From positions 62,001-126,000 of the forward strand of contig NZ_JAASQI010000007.1 in NCBI RefSeq assembly GCF_011762225.1: a DNA stretch of 64,000 bases. Reading direction: 5' to 3'. A program made the translations under genes and the position numbers. Below are positions 25,632 to 34,838 of the stretch, one piece after another. The notes beneath the pieces were generated by a model. The model made no database searches and was not told the DNA's origin. It worked only from the letters and a program-made list of their open reading frames with translations. The DNA is from Pseudochelatococcus lubricantis. Its GTDB lineage: Bacteria; Pseudomonadota; Alphaproteobacteria; Rhizobiales; Beijerinckiaceae. The stretch's first letter is position 1. The number at the start of each line of letters is the position of its first letter.

Positions 25632-26558
25632 ATGAAAATGCCCGATCACCCGTTCCATCTGCGTCTCGTGGTGCTCGGCTCGGCAGCCGGCGGGGGCTTT
25701 CCCCAATGGAACTGCCGTTGCCCGGTCTGCACGCTGGCGTGGGAGGGGGACCCGCGCGTCCGTCGGCGCACCCAGACATCTGTCGCGGTTAGCGCCGACG
25801 GCGAGCGGTGGGCGCTGGTGAACTGCGCGCCGGAGGTCCTGTCCCAGATCCAGGCGGTGCCGGCCTTGCATCCACGCGGATGCGGCCGGCACACGCCGAT
25901 CGAATCCGTGCTGCTGACAAACGCCGACATCGACCACATCGCCGGCCTGTTGAGCCTTCGGGAAGCGCAGCCCTTTTCCCTCTACGCGACAGGCGCGGTT
26001 CATGACACGATCCGCGCCAACAGCGCCTTCGACGTTCTCGCGCCCGGCGTCGTCGACCGGCGGCCCGTGGCTTTCGGCGTGCCCTTCGAGCCCGTGGCGG
26101 GCGTCACCGCCGAAATTTTTCCCGTGCCGGGCAAGGTCGCGCTTTATCTGGAGCGCGGAGAGGTCGAGACGGCGGCGGAGGGCGAGCAGACCGTCGGGGT
26201 CGAACTCGGCGACGGCACGCGCCGCGTCCTGTTCATTCCCGGTTGCGCACGCATGACCGACACGCTGCGCGCCCGCATCGAAGGTGCGGACGCGGTGCTG
26301 TTCGATGGCACGGTATGGCGCGACGACGAGATGATCGCCGCCGGCGTCGGCAGCAAGACCGGGCGGCGCATGGGCCACATGGCGATGTCGGGCGCGGAAG
26401 GCTCCATGGCCGCCTTCGCGGACCTGCGCGTCGGCCGCAAGATTTACATACACATCAACAACACCAACCCGGTGCTGGTCGAGGGATCGCCAGAAAGGCA
26501 CGCGACGAACCGCGCGGGCTGGGAAATCGCAGGGGACGGAATGGAGATTGCAGGATGA
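25632..26558 (+). CDS. pqqB: PQQ biosynthesis protein PqqB
   Basis: A 308-residue metallo-beta-lactamase-fold protein that acts in PQQ synthesis, hydroxylating the Tyr of the glutamate-tyrosine intermediate. Typical blocks are VVLGSAAGGGFPQWNC, the structural zinc cysteines of C-R-C-P-V-C, LLTNADIDHIAGLL (a degenerate metal motif as in all PqqB), IGHM-like GRRMGHMAMSG and YIHINNTNPVL. Full length for the family. It overlaps pqqC by 4 bases. Confidence 0.95.
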   Translation: MKMPDHPFHLRLVVLGSAAGGGFPQWNCRCPVCTLAWEGDPRVRRRTQTSVAVSADGERWALVNCAPEVLSQIQAVPALHPRGCGRHTPIESVLLTNADIDHIAGLLSLREAQPFSLYATGAVHDTIRANSAFDVLAPGVVDRRPVAFGVPFEPVAGVTAEIFPVPGKVALYLERGEVETAAEGEQTVGVELGDGTRRVLFIPGCARMTDTLRARIEGADAVLFDGTVWRDDEMIAAGVGSKTGRRMGHMAMSGAEGSMAAFADLRVGRKIYIHINNTNPVLVEGSPERHATNRAGWEIAGDGMEIAG

Positions 26559-27310
26559 CCGGATTGCTCTCCCCGCAGGAACTTGAGGCGCGGCTGCGCG
26601 ACGTCGGCACGCGGCGCTATCACAGCCTGCATCCGTTCCACAGGCTGCTGCACGGCGGCCGGCTCGATTTCGGGCAAGTGCAGGCGTGGGCGCTCAACCG
26701 CTATTACTATCAGGCGATGATCCCGGTGAAGGATTCCTCCGTCCTCGCCCGCATGGAGGACGCGGAACTGCGCCGCGTCTGGCGCCAGCGCATCATCGAC
26801 CATGACGGCGATCACGCGGGCGAAGGCGGCATCGCGCGCTGGCTGAAGCTCACGGACGGGCTCGGGCTGGACCGCGGCTACGTCACCTCGCTCGTTGGCC
26901 TGCTGCCGGCGACCCGCTTCGCCGTCGAGGCCTATGTGCATTTCGTGCGCGAGAAGAGCCTGCTCGAAGCCATCGCCTCCTCGCTGACCGAGATGTTCTC
27001 GCCCGGCATCATCGAGGAGCGCGTCGCCGGCATGCTGAAGAACTACGACTTCGTTTCCCGCGAGACGCTGGCCTATTTCGACAACCGGCTCACGCAGGCC
27101 CCGCGCGACGCGGATTTCGCGCTGGATTACGTGAAGACGCACGCGCGCACTCCGGAACAGCAGCAGGCGGTGATCCGTGCGCTGGAGTTCAAGTGCGACG
27201 TGCTCTGGGTGCAGCTCGACGCGCTGTATTTCGCCTATGTGGACCCGAAGATGGCCTATCCCGGCGCCTTTCTGCCGACGGAAAGCCACGCGCCGGGAGA
27301 AAGGCGATGA
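26555..27310 (+). CDS. pqqC: Pyrroloquinoline-quinone synthase PqqC
   Basis: A 251-residue all-helical oxidase that catalyses the last ring closure and eight-electron oxidation giving PQQ. It shows RYHSLHPFHRLLHGG, the segment AWALNRYYYQAMIPVKDSSVLARM, DHDGDH, and FAVEAYVHFVREKSLLEAIASSLTE, all typical of PqqC. The length matches the family. The ATG overlaps the pqqB stop (ATGA-type), and the stop overlaps pqqD. Confidence 0.95.
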   Translation: MTGLLSPQELEARLRDVGTRRYHSLHPFHRLLHGGRLDFGQVQAWALNRYYYQAMIPVKDSSVLARMEDAELRRVWRQRIIDHDGDHAGEGGIARWLKLTDGLGLDRGYVTSLVGLLPATRFAVEAYVHFVREKSLLEAIASSLTEMFSPGIIEERVAGMLKNYDFVSRETLAYFDNRLTQAPRDADFALDYVKTHARTPEQQQAVIRALEFKCDVLWVQLDALYFAYVDPKMAYPGAFLPTESHAPGERR

Positions 27311-27612
27311 GCGCCCCGTTGTCCGCCGGCGGGGTGCCGAGGCTCGCGCGCGGCGTGCGCCTGCGCCATGACGAGGCGCGCGGGCAGTGGGTGCTGCTGG
27401 CGCCCGAGCGCGTATTCCAGCCCGATCCCGTCGGTGTCGAAATCCTGCGGAAAGTCGACGGCGTCCGCCCTCTTTCGCTCATCGTCGACGAGCTGGCGAG
27501 CGCCTTCTCGGTTGACCGCGCGCGTGTCGCGGCGGATGTCGGCGCCTTCCTCGCCGGGCTCGTCGAGAAGGGGCTGATCGAGTTCGGCGGATCAGGAGAG
27601 GCAGGACCATGA
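27307..27612 (+). CDS. pqqD: PqqA chaperone PqqD
   Basis: A 101-residue RiPP recognition element that presents PqqA to the radical-SAM enzyme PqqE. It has [53 protein letters not shown] and the C-terminal helix [12 protein letters not shown]. It is separate from PqqC (fused in some methylotrophs) and overlaps both neighbours by 4 bases. Confidence 0.94.
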   Translation: MSAPLSAGGVPRLARGVRLRHDEARGQWVLLAPERVFQPDPVGVEILRKVDGVRPLSLIVDELASAFSVDRARVAADVGAFLAGLVEKGLIEFGGSGEAGP

Positions 27613-28736
27613 ACGCCCTCGCGGATGCACCGGCGCGCAGCGAGATGCCCGCCCCTCCCCCGCCGCCCGCGCCATACGGCATGCTGGCGGAGCTGACGCA
27701 CCGCTGCCCGCTGCAATGCCCCTATTGCTCCAATCCCGTGGAGCTGGAGCGCCGCAACGGCGAACTCGACACGGAAACGTGGCTGCGCGTATTCTCCGAG
27801 GCGGGCAAACTCGGCGTGCTGCAAGTTCATCTGTCCGGCGGCGAGCCGACGGCGCGGCGGGATCTCGAACTGATGATCGGCCATTGCGTCGCTGTCGGGC
27901 TCTACACCAACCTTATCACCGCTGGCGTCGGCGTCACGCCGGAGCGCCTGCGGGCGATCGCGGACGCCGGGATCGACCATATCCAGTTGTCATTCCAGGG
28001 CGCGGATGCGCAGACGACCGACCACGTCTCCAACTTCCCCGGCGCGCATGGGCGCAAGCTTGCCGTCGCCCGCGAGGTGCGCAGGCTCGGCCTGCCGCTC
28101 ACCGTCAATGCTGTGGTGCACCGGGCAAACATCCACCAGATTCCCGCCTTCATCGAACTGGCACTCGCGCTCGACGCGCGGCGCATCGAAATCGCCCACG
28201 CGCAATACTACGGTTGGGCGCTGCGCAACCGTGGCGCTCTGATGCCGACGCGCGCGCAGGTTTTTGAGGCGCTGGCCATCGTGGAGGAGGCGCGGGAGCG
28301 CCTGAAGGGGCGCCTGACCATCGACGCCGTCGTGCCGGACTATTATGCGAAATACCCCAAGCCCTGCATGAACGGCTGGGGTCGGCAGTCGCTCAACGTC
28401 TCGCCGTCTGGCAAGGTGTTGCCCTGCCACGCGGCGGAGACCATCCCGCACCTCGATTTCTGGAACGTGCGCGAGCACGCGCTGGCGGACATCTGGACCG
28501 GCTCGCCCGCCTTCAACGCCTTTCGCGGCACGGACTGGATGCCGGCACTATGCCGGAGCTGCGAACGCCGCGAGATCGACTGGGGCGGTTGCCGCTGCCA
28601 GGCGATGGCGATCGCGGGCGACGCCGCCGCTACCGACCCGGCCTGCCACAAGTCGCCCCTGCACGCGCACATGCTGGCGCTGGCCGAAACCGACGCCGTG
28701 ACGGCGGACGCCTACGACTATCGCCGCTACCTCTGA
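27609..28736 (+). CDS. pqqE: Radical SAM enzyme PqqE
   Basis: A 375-residue enzyme that forms the carbon-carbon bond between Glu and Tyr of PqqA. The radical-SAM cluster cysteines are Cys33, Cys37 and Cys40 ([14 protein letters not shown]); LSGGEPTAR is the SAM-binding GGE motif. The C-terminal SPASM domain supplies further cluster cysteines ([37 protein letters not shown]). The N-terminus is somewhat longer and proline-rich ([10 protein letters not shown]). It is the last pqq gene; no pqqF is seen nearby. Confidence 0.95.
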   Translation: MNALADAPARSEMPAPPPPPAPYGMLAELTHRCPLQCPYCSNPVELERRNGELDTETWLRVFSEAGKLGVLQVHLSGGEPTARRDLELMIGHCVAVGLYTNLITAGVGVTPERLRAIADAGIDHIQLSFQGADAQTTDHVSNFPGAHGRKLAVAREVRRLGLPLTVNAVVHRANIHQIPAFIELALALDARRIEIAHAQYYGWALRNRGALMPTRAQVFEALAIVEEARERLKGRLTIDAVVPDYYAKYPKPCMNGWGRQSLNVSPSGKVLPCHAAETIPHLDFWNVREHALADIWTGSPAFNAFRGTDWMPALCRSCERREIDWGGCRCQAMAIAGDAAATDPACHKSPLHAHMLALAETDAVTADAYDYRRYL

Positions 28737-28862
28737 CGGGGCGAGCGTTCCGGCGCGCATCGTCGCCGGATATCCTCCGTCGTAGCGGCGGCGAGACGGG
28801 CTTGCCCGCCCGCTCCGCGAGAACCGCGAGGATCGTGCCCGGCTTCAGGCTGACGTCGCCCG

Positions 28863-29294
28863 TCATCCCGCATCCTCCTCGATTTGCTCCTGGACGACCT
28901 GCCGGATACCGCCGTTGACGCGCTCGGCGGCAAGATAGCCGAGCGCCACGGCGATCAGGCACAGAACGACGGAAAGGCCGATATTGATCAGGGCGCGCCC
29001 GGGCGCACCCGCACGGATCAGCTCCAGCGTCTGGAGGCTGAACGAGGAAAAGGTCGTGAAGCCCCCGCAGATGCCCACCATGAAGGCGGCACGCCAGAGT
29101 TCCGGCGCGGGGTAGCGGCCATGCTCGACCGTCAGCGCGCCGAAAAACGAGATGGCGAAGGACCCGACGACATTGATCAGCATCGTACCCCATGGCAGGT
29201 CGCGGCTGAGCGGTGCCATCCAGAGAGCGATCCAGAAACGGGCAACGGTGCCGATCGCGCCGCCGAGGGCGACCCATAGTGTGGTCTGTATCAC
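28863..29294 (-). CDS. crcB: Fluoride exporter CrcB/Fluc
   Basis: A 143-residue small membrane protein with four hydrophobic helices that exports fluoride as a dual-topology dimer. Hallmarks are [27 protein letters not shown] and the pore motif [10 protein letters not shown]. The start is a GTG overlapping the stop of a 41-codon ORF (GTGA), and a fluoride riboswitch lies further upstream, so expression should rise with fluoride. It converges on pqqE and is unrelated to that island. Confidence 0.93.
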   Translation of the reverse strand: MIQTTLWVALGGAIGTVARFWIALWMAPLSRDLPWGTMLINVVGSFAISFFGALTVEHGRYPAPELWRAAFMVGICGGFTTFSSFSLQTLELIRAGAPGRALINIGLSVVLCLIAVALGYLAAERVNGGIRQVVQEQIEEDAG

Positions 29295-29416
29295 GCTGTC
29301 GCCCCCCCGGCGGCTTGCTGAAGGTGCCGCAAAGCGGAGAGCGGCATAACGGCCACCGCGCCATCGGTATCTGAATGATTGCTGAAAACCACCATGTCTC
29401 CTGCCGTCAGGCGCAT
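29291..29416 (-). CDS. Small ORF between fluoride riboswitch and crcB
   Basis: A 41-codon ORF starting at an ATG preceded by AAGGGCGCG and ending in a stop that overlaps the crcB GTG by one frame shift (GTGA). It begins [21 protein letters not shown] recognise no family. The overlap suggests translational coupling to crcB, so it may be a leader peptide or the remnant of a larger gene; it may also not be translated. Confidence 0.4.
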   Translation of the reverse strand: MRLTAGDMVVFSNHSDTDGAVAVMPLSALRHLQQAAGGATA

Positions 29417-29448
29417 CGCGCCCTTGTTATCCCCGAAACGGGACGGTT

Positions 29449-29496
29449 GGCAGGGGTCATCAGCCGGATGGCGGTTTCGGGAGACTCCATTCCCCG
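29449..29496 (-). ncRNA. Fluoride riboswitch (crcB motif)
   Basis: On the minus strand, GGGGAATGGAGTCTCCC is followed by GAAACCGCC, a short ATCC loop, then GGCTGATGACCCCTGCC. This reproduces the crcB aptamer: a P1-type stem, the AA-ACCGCC hairpin and the conserved CUGAUG-x-CYCCU 3' block, with the pseudoknot GGAGUC/GACCCC (one mismatch). A small CCCG-TTT-CGGG hairpin follows and may be the expression platform. It is about 30-80 nt upstream of the leader ORF and 155 nt upstream of crcB. The rest of the 29295-29634 gap holds nothing else I recognise. Confidence 0.82.
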
Positions 29497-29634
29497 CTCT
29501 CGCTCAATCGGCGACAGCGTTTTCCTTGTAGTCAGTTGCATGGGGCAGGTCAATAGCCCCATGAAACATGATCTTTTCCAATAAGCGGCATCTGCTTTTC
29601 GGGAGCATGCGCAGGCCCTTTGCTCCGCGTTGCT

Positions 29635-31185
29635 TCACACCACGTCGAACTTCACGCCCTGGGCAAGCGGCAGCGTGCGGCCGTAGTTGATGGTGTTGGT
29701 GGCGCGCCGCATGTACGCCTTCCATGCGTCCGAACCGGACTCGCGCCCGCCGCCCGTCTCCTTCTCGCCGCCGAAGGCCCCGCCGATCTCCGCGCCCGAG
29801 GGGCCGATGTTGACATTGGCGATGCCGCAATCGGAGCCACGCGCCGACAGGAACGTCTCCGCCTCGCGCACGTCGTTGGTGAAGATCGAGGAGGACAGGC
29901 CCTGCGGCACGGCGTTGTGCAGGTCGAGCACGGCATCGAAATCGCTGTAGCGGATCACGTAAAGGATCGGCGCGAAGGTCTCCTTCTCCACCGGGCCGGC
30001 CTGTTCCGCGATTTCGACCAGCGCGGGGCGGACATAGTAGGCATCGGGGCCGAAGCCCGCGTCTTCCCGCCCGCCGCCGGTCACCGATGCGCCCGCGGCT
30101 CTCGCCTCCGCCAGTGCGGCCTGCTGGGCCTCGAAAGCCGCCCTGTCGATCAGCGGGCCAACGAGATTGCCCTCCTCCAGCGGATTGCCGACCGGAACGG
30201 ACTCATATGCCTTCCTCAGGCGCGGCACGAAACTGTCGTAGACGCTGTCATGCACGAACAGGCGGCGCAACGTGGTGCAACGCTGGCCCGCCGTGCCCAT
30301 GGCGGCGAAGACGACGCCGCGCAGCGTCAGGTCGAAGTCGGCTGTGGGGGTGACGATGGCGGCGTTGTTGCCGCCAAGCTCCAGGATGGTCCGGCCGAAG
30401 CGCGCCGCGACGCGGGGGCCGACGGCGCGGCCCATCGCCGTGGAGCCCGTGGCCGAAACGAGCGGCACCTGCGGATGATCCACCAGCACCTCACCTACGT
30501 TGCGGCCGCCGATGAGCACGGCGGACAGCCCGTCCGGCGCGCTGCCGCCCTCCGCCTTGAAGCGCCGGAGCGCGCGGTCGAGCAGTGCGTCGGTGGCGAG
30601 CGCGGTCAGCGGCGTTTTCTCCGACGGCTTCCAGACGATTGCATTGCCGGCGACGAGCGCCAGCGCCGCATTCCACGACCACACGGCGACGGGAAAGTTG
30701 AAGGCCGAGATGATGCCGGTGACACCGAGCGGATGCCACGTTTCCTGCATGCGGTGTTCAGGTCGCTCGGTGGCGATGGTCAGGCCGTAGAGCTGGCGCG
30801 ACAGGCCGACCGCGAAGTCGCAGATGTCGATCATCTCCTGCACTTCGCCAAAACCCTCCGAGGTGATCTTGCCCACCTCGATGGAGACGAGGCGGCCGAG
30901 CCTCTCCTTATGGGCGCGCAGTTCCTCGCCGAGCAGGCGCACCAGTTCGCCACGCCGGGGCGCGGGCACGAGCCGCCATTCCAGAAAAGCGGCATGGGCA
31001 CGCGCGATGGCGGCCCCTGCCTCCGCTTCGCCGGTCCCGGAGACTTCCGCAATGATCTCGCCGGTGATGGGCGAACGGGCCTTCAGCGCGCCGCCGGTGT
31101 AGCGCGCCGCATCCACGCCGAGTTCCGCCAGCAGCGCCGGAACTTCCGCAGCGAAGGAAAGAGGGGGAGAGGAATGAGATGGCAT
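29635..31185 (-). CDS. ALDH7-type aldehyde dehydrogenase (aminoadipate-semialdehyde/piperideine-6-carboxylate dehydrogenase-like)
   Basis: A 516-residue NAD-dependent aldehyde dehydrogenase. It has the cofactor/oxyanion motif SAFNFPVAVWSWN, KPSEKTPL, the general base Glu269 in ILELGGNN and the nucleophile Cys303 in GTAGQRCTTLRR. The GGGRESGSDAWKAYMRRATNT segment near the end is typical of the ALDH7 branch, which oxidises 2-aminoadipate semialdehyde or betaine-type aldehydes. It is 292 bp from the malonyltransferase-like gene on the same strand and may have its own promoter. Confidence 0.88.
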   Translation of the reverse strand: MPSHSSPPLSFAAEVPALLAELGVDAARYTGGALKARSPITGEIIAEVSGTGEAEAGAAIARAHAAFLEWRLVPAPRRGELVRLLGEELRAHKERLGRLVSIEVGKITSEGFGEVQEMIDICDFAVGLSRQLYGLTIATERPEHRMQETWHPLGVTGIISAFNFPVAVWSWNAALALVAGNAIVWKPSEKTPLTALATDALLDRALRRFKAEGGSAPDGLSAVLIGGRNVGEVLVDHPQVPLVSATGSTAMGRAVGPRVAARFGRTILELGGNNAAIVTPTADFDLTLRGVVFAAMGTAGQRCTTLRRLFVHDSVYDSFVPRLRKAYESVPVGNPLEEGNLVGPLIDRAAFEAQQAALAEARAAGASVTGGGREDAGFGPDAYYVRPALVEIAEQAGPVEKETFAPILYVIRYSDFDAVLDLHNAVPQGLSSSIFTNDVREAETFLSARGSDCGIANVNIGPSGAEIGGAFGGEKETGGGRESGSDAWKAYMRRATNTINYGRTLPLAQGVKFDVV

Positions 31186-31368
31186 GACAGTTTCCTTCTC
31201 TGGTTTGACGACGGCGGGCGGATGGAAACGGTCCCACTGTCAGCGTCGGCGGAATGCATCGCCCCGGAACAAGACCGGGCTTGCGCGGTCATCCCGCTCC
31301 CCTTCGTCACGGCTTGTACCGGCGGCCAGTATGCGGCTGAATCGATAAAATCAGCACCGACCGATGTT

Positions 31369-31387
31369 TGATAGTGCCATGTTATCA
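31369..31387. promoter_or_regulatory. Inverted repeat TGATA-N9-TATCA upstream of ALDH gene
   Basis: TGATA and TATCA flank a 9-bp spacer in the 31186-31477 gap, about 190 bp before the aldehyde dehydrogenase start. The surrounding stretch (31335-31395) is AT-rich relative to its neighbours and is the likely promoter. No other feature is seen in this gap. Confidence 0.3.
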
Positions 31388-31477
31388 GTATTCCATTCCC
31401 GCAGGAAACGGTACGACCTGTCGGGCATTCCCGAAGGCGCCGGTCCGGAACGGCAACAACGCAGGCCGAAGAGCCTT

Positions 31478-32518
31478 TCAGCCGGAAGCGGTTACCGACC
31501 GGCGTTGCTCGTCGAGCCCCATGGAGACGATGACGGGATCGGTCTCCTGCAGCCGCTGGAAATCGGCCTTGGTGCGCATGTCGCGCCAGTTCGCGCGGAT
31601 GAGCGATTGCGCCACCGCCCCGCCGAGCGTCGCGCCTGGCCCGGTGATGATGAACAGGTCCGGTGCGAACTCGCGTGCGGCGGTGAGGACCGCGCGGGTG
31701 AAGTCGTAGGATGCGATGACCTGCTCGCCCAGCGTGTAGTCCCTGAGCGTGGCAGGGTCGGAGGCATGCGGCCACCGGATCGCCCCGCGCCCATCGATGA
31801 GCGGCAGATCCGGCTCGCCGAACAGGTCAGGGCCAAGCAGCGCCCGCCCCTTCCCCGCCACGGGCTCCTGCAGGGCGGTGTGGAACGCCGCGTGGTTGGC
31901 TAGCCGCATCGGAAAGCGGCCCTGCACGGGCGGCACGGCGGCCTCGAACGCCGCGAGCCCCGCCGCATCGCCGGCCAGCACCAGCATCCCGCCGAGGTCG
32001 ATGGATAGCGCGAGATGGCGTTCCGGCGGCGCGTGGATGCCCGCGACGAGCGCCAGCAGTTCCCGCCGCCGGGCATCGTCGTCGGCCCAGTCCTCGCCGA
32101 CGACGGGATAGACGATCTGCCCGCCGATGAGGTGCTCCTGCATCAGCGTGCCCATGGTGTTGACGACCGTGAAACCCGCCTGTGGGGAAAGGGCGCCGGC
32201 GCAGGCAAGCGCCGAATACCAGCCCATGGAGTTGCCCGTGACGGCCACGATATCGACAGCCGTGCGGTCGATGGCGAGGAAATCGAAACAGGTCGCGGCG
32301 TAGATCAGGCCGGAGGCGTTGTCACCGCGCGTGTGGCGCGCCACCGAATAGGCTGGCGCGCCGTCGAGGGAGGCGAGTTCCTCCTGCCCTTTCCGGCGGC
32401 GTTCGGCGTCGAAGCCGGCGAGCATTTCCGTCTTGTCGGCATGATGGCGGGCAAGATAGCCGAGTTCGCCCTTGTTGTAGGTGCCGCGCCCGGGACAGAT
32501 GACGACCGCGGTTCTCAT
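31478..32518 (-). CDS. ACP S-malonyltransferase-like protein
   Basis: A 346-residue protein of the acyltransferase (FabD) fold. The serine elbow is VTGNSMGWYSALACAGAL (G-N-S-M-G), and the catalytic His is plausibly that of LANHAAFHTAL; ITGPGATLGGAVAQSL closes the domain. The usual FabD opening (F-P-G-Q-G) is altered to VVICPGRGTYNKGELGYLA, so the acyl substrate may differ. Start and stop overlap the E1 gene upstream by 4 bases, so the two proteins are made together. Confidence 0.8.
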   Translation of the reverse strand: MRTAVVICPGRGTYNKGELGYLARHHADKTEMLAGFDAERRRKGQEELASLDGAPAYSVARHTRGDNASGLIYAATCFDFLAIDRTAVDIVAVTGNSMGWYSALACAGALSPQAGFTVVNTMGTLMQEHLIGGQIVYPVVGEDWADDDARRRELLALVAGIHAPPERHLALSIDLGGMLVLAGDAAGLAAFEAAVPPVQGRFPMRLANHAAFHTALQEPVAGKGRALLGPDLFGEPDLPLIDGRGAIRWPHASDPATLRDYTLGEQVIASYDFTRAVLTAAREFAPDLFIITGPGATLGGAVAQSLIRANWRDMRTKADFQRLQETDPVIVSMGLDEQRRSVTASG

Positions 32519-34704
32519 GCCTTCACTCCGACGAGTTCGAGTACCTTCCCGATGATCGCCGCGGCAGACGGCAGCGTCGCGGCATAGGCCGGGCCGGTGG
32601 CGATGAATGAATCCTCAGCCGTGACGCGCGCCGCCGGTATGCCCGTGCGCTCCGCGAACAGCGCCATCAGCGCTTCCGACTGGCTGCCCGTGCGGCGGCA
32701 TTCGTCGACGATGAGGACGCGCCGGCATTCGGCCGTTGCCGCCAGCAGCGCCTCCTCCGGCAGCGGCGCGAGCCAGCGCAGATCGATGATGCGCAGGCCG
32801 ATGCCGCGCTCACGCAGCACCTTCTCCGCCTGCCGGGACAGGTAATGACCGTTGCCGTAGGTGACGATGGCGAGATCGGTGCCGGAGCCATGTATTCCAA
32901 TCTCGCCAAGCCCGATGCGCTCGTCCGGCGGCGGATAACGGGTCATCCACAGGCCATCCTTGTCGTCATGGAGGTCGCGCATCGGATAGAGCGCGATCGG
33001 CTCGATGAACACCACGACGCGCTGCTCCTCGCGCGCCAGCCGCACGCATTCGCGCAGCATCCGTGCAGCGTCCGTGCCCGTGGAGGGACAGGCGATGACG
33101 AGGCCGGGAATGTCGCGCAGCACCGCGAGCGAGTTGTCGTTGTGGAAATGGCCGCCGAAGCCCTTCTGGTAACCGAGCCCGGCGACGCGCACCACCATCG
33201 GATTGGCGTAGCGGCCGTTGGAGAAGAAGGACAGCGTGGCCGCCTCCCCGCGGATCTGATCCTCCGCGTTGTGGAGATAGGCGAGGAACTGGATTTCCGG
33301 CACGGGCAGGAAGCCGTTATGCGCCAGCCCGATGGCGAGCCCGAGAATGGCCTGTTCGTCGAGCAATGTATCGATGACGCGGTCCGGCCCGAAGCGCGTC
33401 TGCAGTTTTTGTGTGACGCCATAGACACCGCCCTTGCGCCCCACGTCCTCGCCGGCGAGGACGAGTTCGCCCCGCTCCAGCATCAGGTCGGCCAGCGCCC
33501 AGTTGATCAGGCGGCTCATGGGCTGCGGCTCGTCCATGGCGCGCATGTCGCTGCCGAACATCTCGGCGCGCGCCTCGGCGGACGGTCCATTGCCCTGCTG
33601 ACACTCCCGGCGCGGCGGCACGATGCTCGCCATGACGCCTGCGGCGTCGCGCAGTTTGGGCCGGGTGACGGCGTGCGCCGCGATGCGCTCCGTGCGCGCG
33701 CAGGTCTCCTCATAGATGGCGAGCGCCTCGGTGGGCGCGAGCGCACCCGCCTCCTGCAACAGGCGCACCGTATGCAACAGCGGGTCGTTCGCTTCCTCGG
33801 CCTCGACCTCGCCCTTGCTCATGTAGGTGGTCGGCATGTCCGCGCCCGCGTGGCCGTAGAGGCGCACCGTGCGCAGATGCAGGAACGCGGGCTTGCGCCG
33901 GTTGCGCACGTAGTCGGCCGCCTCGCAGGCCACGACGAACGTGTCGTAGATGTCGAGACCGTCGGCGTGGAAGTACTTCAGGCCCGGCCGGTTGGCGAAG
34001 CTCGCCGCGATCCAGTCCTTCGGCGTCTTCGTCGAGATGCCGATGCCATTGTCCTCGCAGACGAAGAGCAGCGGCAGCGGCGTGCCCTGATAGCTCGTCC
34101 ATTGCGCGGTGTTGAAGGCGCCCTGCGCCGTCGAGTGATTGGCGGAAGCATCGCCGAAGGAGCACACAGCGACGGCGTCCGCCGGCAGCGCGCGATGTTC
34201 CGGCGGGCGGCGTCGCGCCAGGCCGAGCGAGTAGGCCGCGCCGACCGCCTTGGGCAGGTGGCTCGCGATGGTCGAGGTTTGCGGCGGGATGTTCAGAGCC
34301 CGCGAGCCCAGCACCTTGTGGCGACCGCCGGAGATGGGGTCCTCGCACGACGCCGCGAAGGACAGCAGCATGTCCCAGGCGATGGTCTGGCCGGGAACCT
34401 GCGCGGCCCGGGCAATCTGGAACGCCGCATCCCGATAGTGCAGAAACGCGATGTCCGTTGGCCGCAGTGCATGGGCCACGGCCGCCATGCCTTCATGGCC
34501 GGAGGAGCCGATGGTGTAGAAGCCCTGCCCGGCCTTCTGCATGGCGCGGCTCGTGCGGTCGAGCGCTCGACTGAGGCATTGCGAGCGGTACAGGCTGACG
34601 GCTTCCGGATGCGTCAGGCCGGGAGCGGGCGCGCCGCCCGCCGGCAGGTCGCCGGCGCCGACGCGCCGCAAGAAGTTTTCGTGGACGATGAGCGCGCGGG
34701 GCAT
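32515..34704 (-). CDS. Fused E1 alpha/beta thiamine-diphosphate dehydrogenase component
   Basis: A 729-residue protein joining both halves of a 2-oxoacid dehydrogenase E1. Residues about 30-340 are E1-alpha with GSSGHEGMAAVAHAL, the ThDP motif GDASANHSTAQGAFN and an EDNGIGISTKTP block. Residues about 385-729 are E1-beta (INWALADLMLERGELVLAGEDVG, DEQAILGLAIGLAHNG and a transketolase-C region). Branched-chain and acetoin E1 proteins usually have separate subunits, though fused forms exist. No E2 or E3 gene is present. The start at the ATG at 34704 gives the family N-terminus; its ribosome site is weak. Confidence 0.85.
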   Translation of the reverse strand: MPRALIVHENFLRRVGAGDLPAGGAPAPGLTHPEAVSLYRSQCLSRALDRTSRAMQKAGQGFYTIGSSGHEGMAAVAHALRPTDIAFLHYRDAAFQIARAAQVPGQTIAWDMLLSFAASCEDPISGGRHKVLGSRALNIPPQTSTIASHLPKAVGAAYSLGLARRRPPEHRALPADAVAVCSFGDASANHSTAQGAFNTAQWTSYQGTPLPLLFVCEDNGIGISTKTPKDWIAASFANRPGLKYFHADGLDIYDTFVVACEAADYVRNRRKPAFLHLRTVRLYGHAGADMPTTYMSKGEVEAEEANDPLLHTVRLLQEAGALAPTEALAIYEETCARTERIAAHAVTRPKLRDAAGVMASIVPPRRECQQGNGPSAEARAEMFGSDMRAMDEPQPMSRLINWALADLMLERGELVLAGEDVGRKGGVYGVTQKLQTRFGPDRVIDTLLDEQAILGLAIGLAHNGFLPVPEIQFLAYLHNAEDQIRGEAATLSFFSNGRYANPMVVRVAGLGYQKGFGGHFHNDNSLAVLRDIPGLVIACPSTGTDAARMLRECVRLAREEQRVVVFIEPIALYPMRDLHDDKDGLWMTRYPPPDERIGLGEIGIHGSGTDLAIVTYGNGHYLSRQAEKVLRERGIGLRIIDLRWLAPLPEEALLAATAECRRVLIVDECRRTGSQSEALMALFAERTGIPAARVTAEDSFIATGPAYAATLPSAAAIIGKVLELVGVKA

Positions 34705-34781
34705 GTCAGGCTCTGGAATGTTGTCGTATGGGCTTTGTGCGCGGAACCGCGAGATGGCCCATCTTCCGGCTTGCGCCGATC

Positions 34782-34806
34782 GCGACAAGCGATGGTATGT
34801 TGTCGC
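34782..34806. promoter_or_regulatory. LysR-type binding site GCGACAA-N11-TTGTCGC
   Basis: Two perfect 7-bp arms separated by 11 bp stand midway between the divergent starts at 34704 and 34839. This is the classical T-N11-A layout of a LysR recognition site, suggesting control of both the E1 operon and the LysR gene by the regulator encoded at 34839. Confidence 0.6.
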
Positions 34807-34813
34807 CCCATGA

Positions 34814-34825
34814 CATTCCGGAATG
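34814..34825. promoter_or_regulatory. Palindrome CATTCCGGAATG before LysR start
   Basis: A perfect 12-bp palindrome 13 bp before the LysR start, with a half copy (GGAATG) at 34734. It overlaps the probable leader of the LysR gene and could be an autoregulatory operator. Confidence 0.4.
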
Positions 34826-34838
34826 ACAGGAGCCCGCA

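Noticed and set aside
28630-28866. ORF following crcB, starting [20 protein letters not shown]
   Set aside because: It becomes arginine/proline-rich antisense of the pqqE end and shows no family resemblance; the first 25 residues alone are not enough to call a gene.
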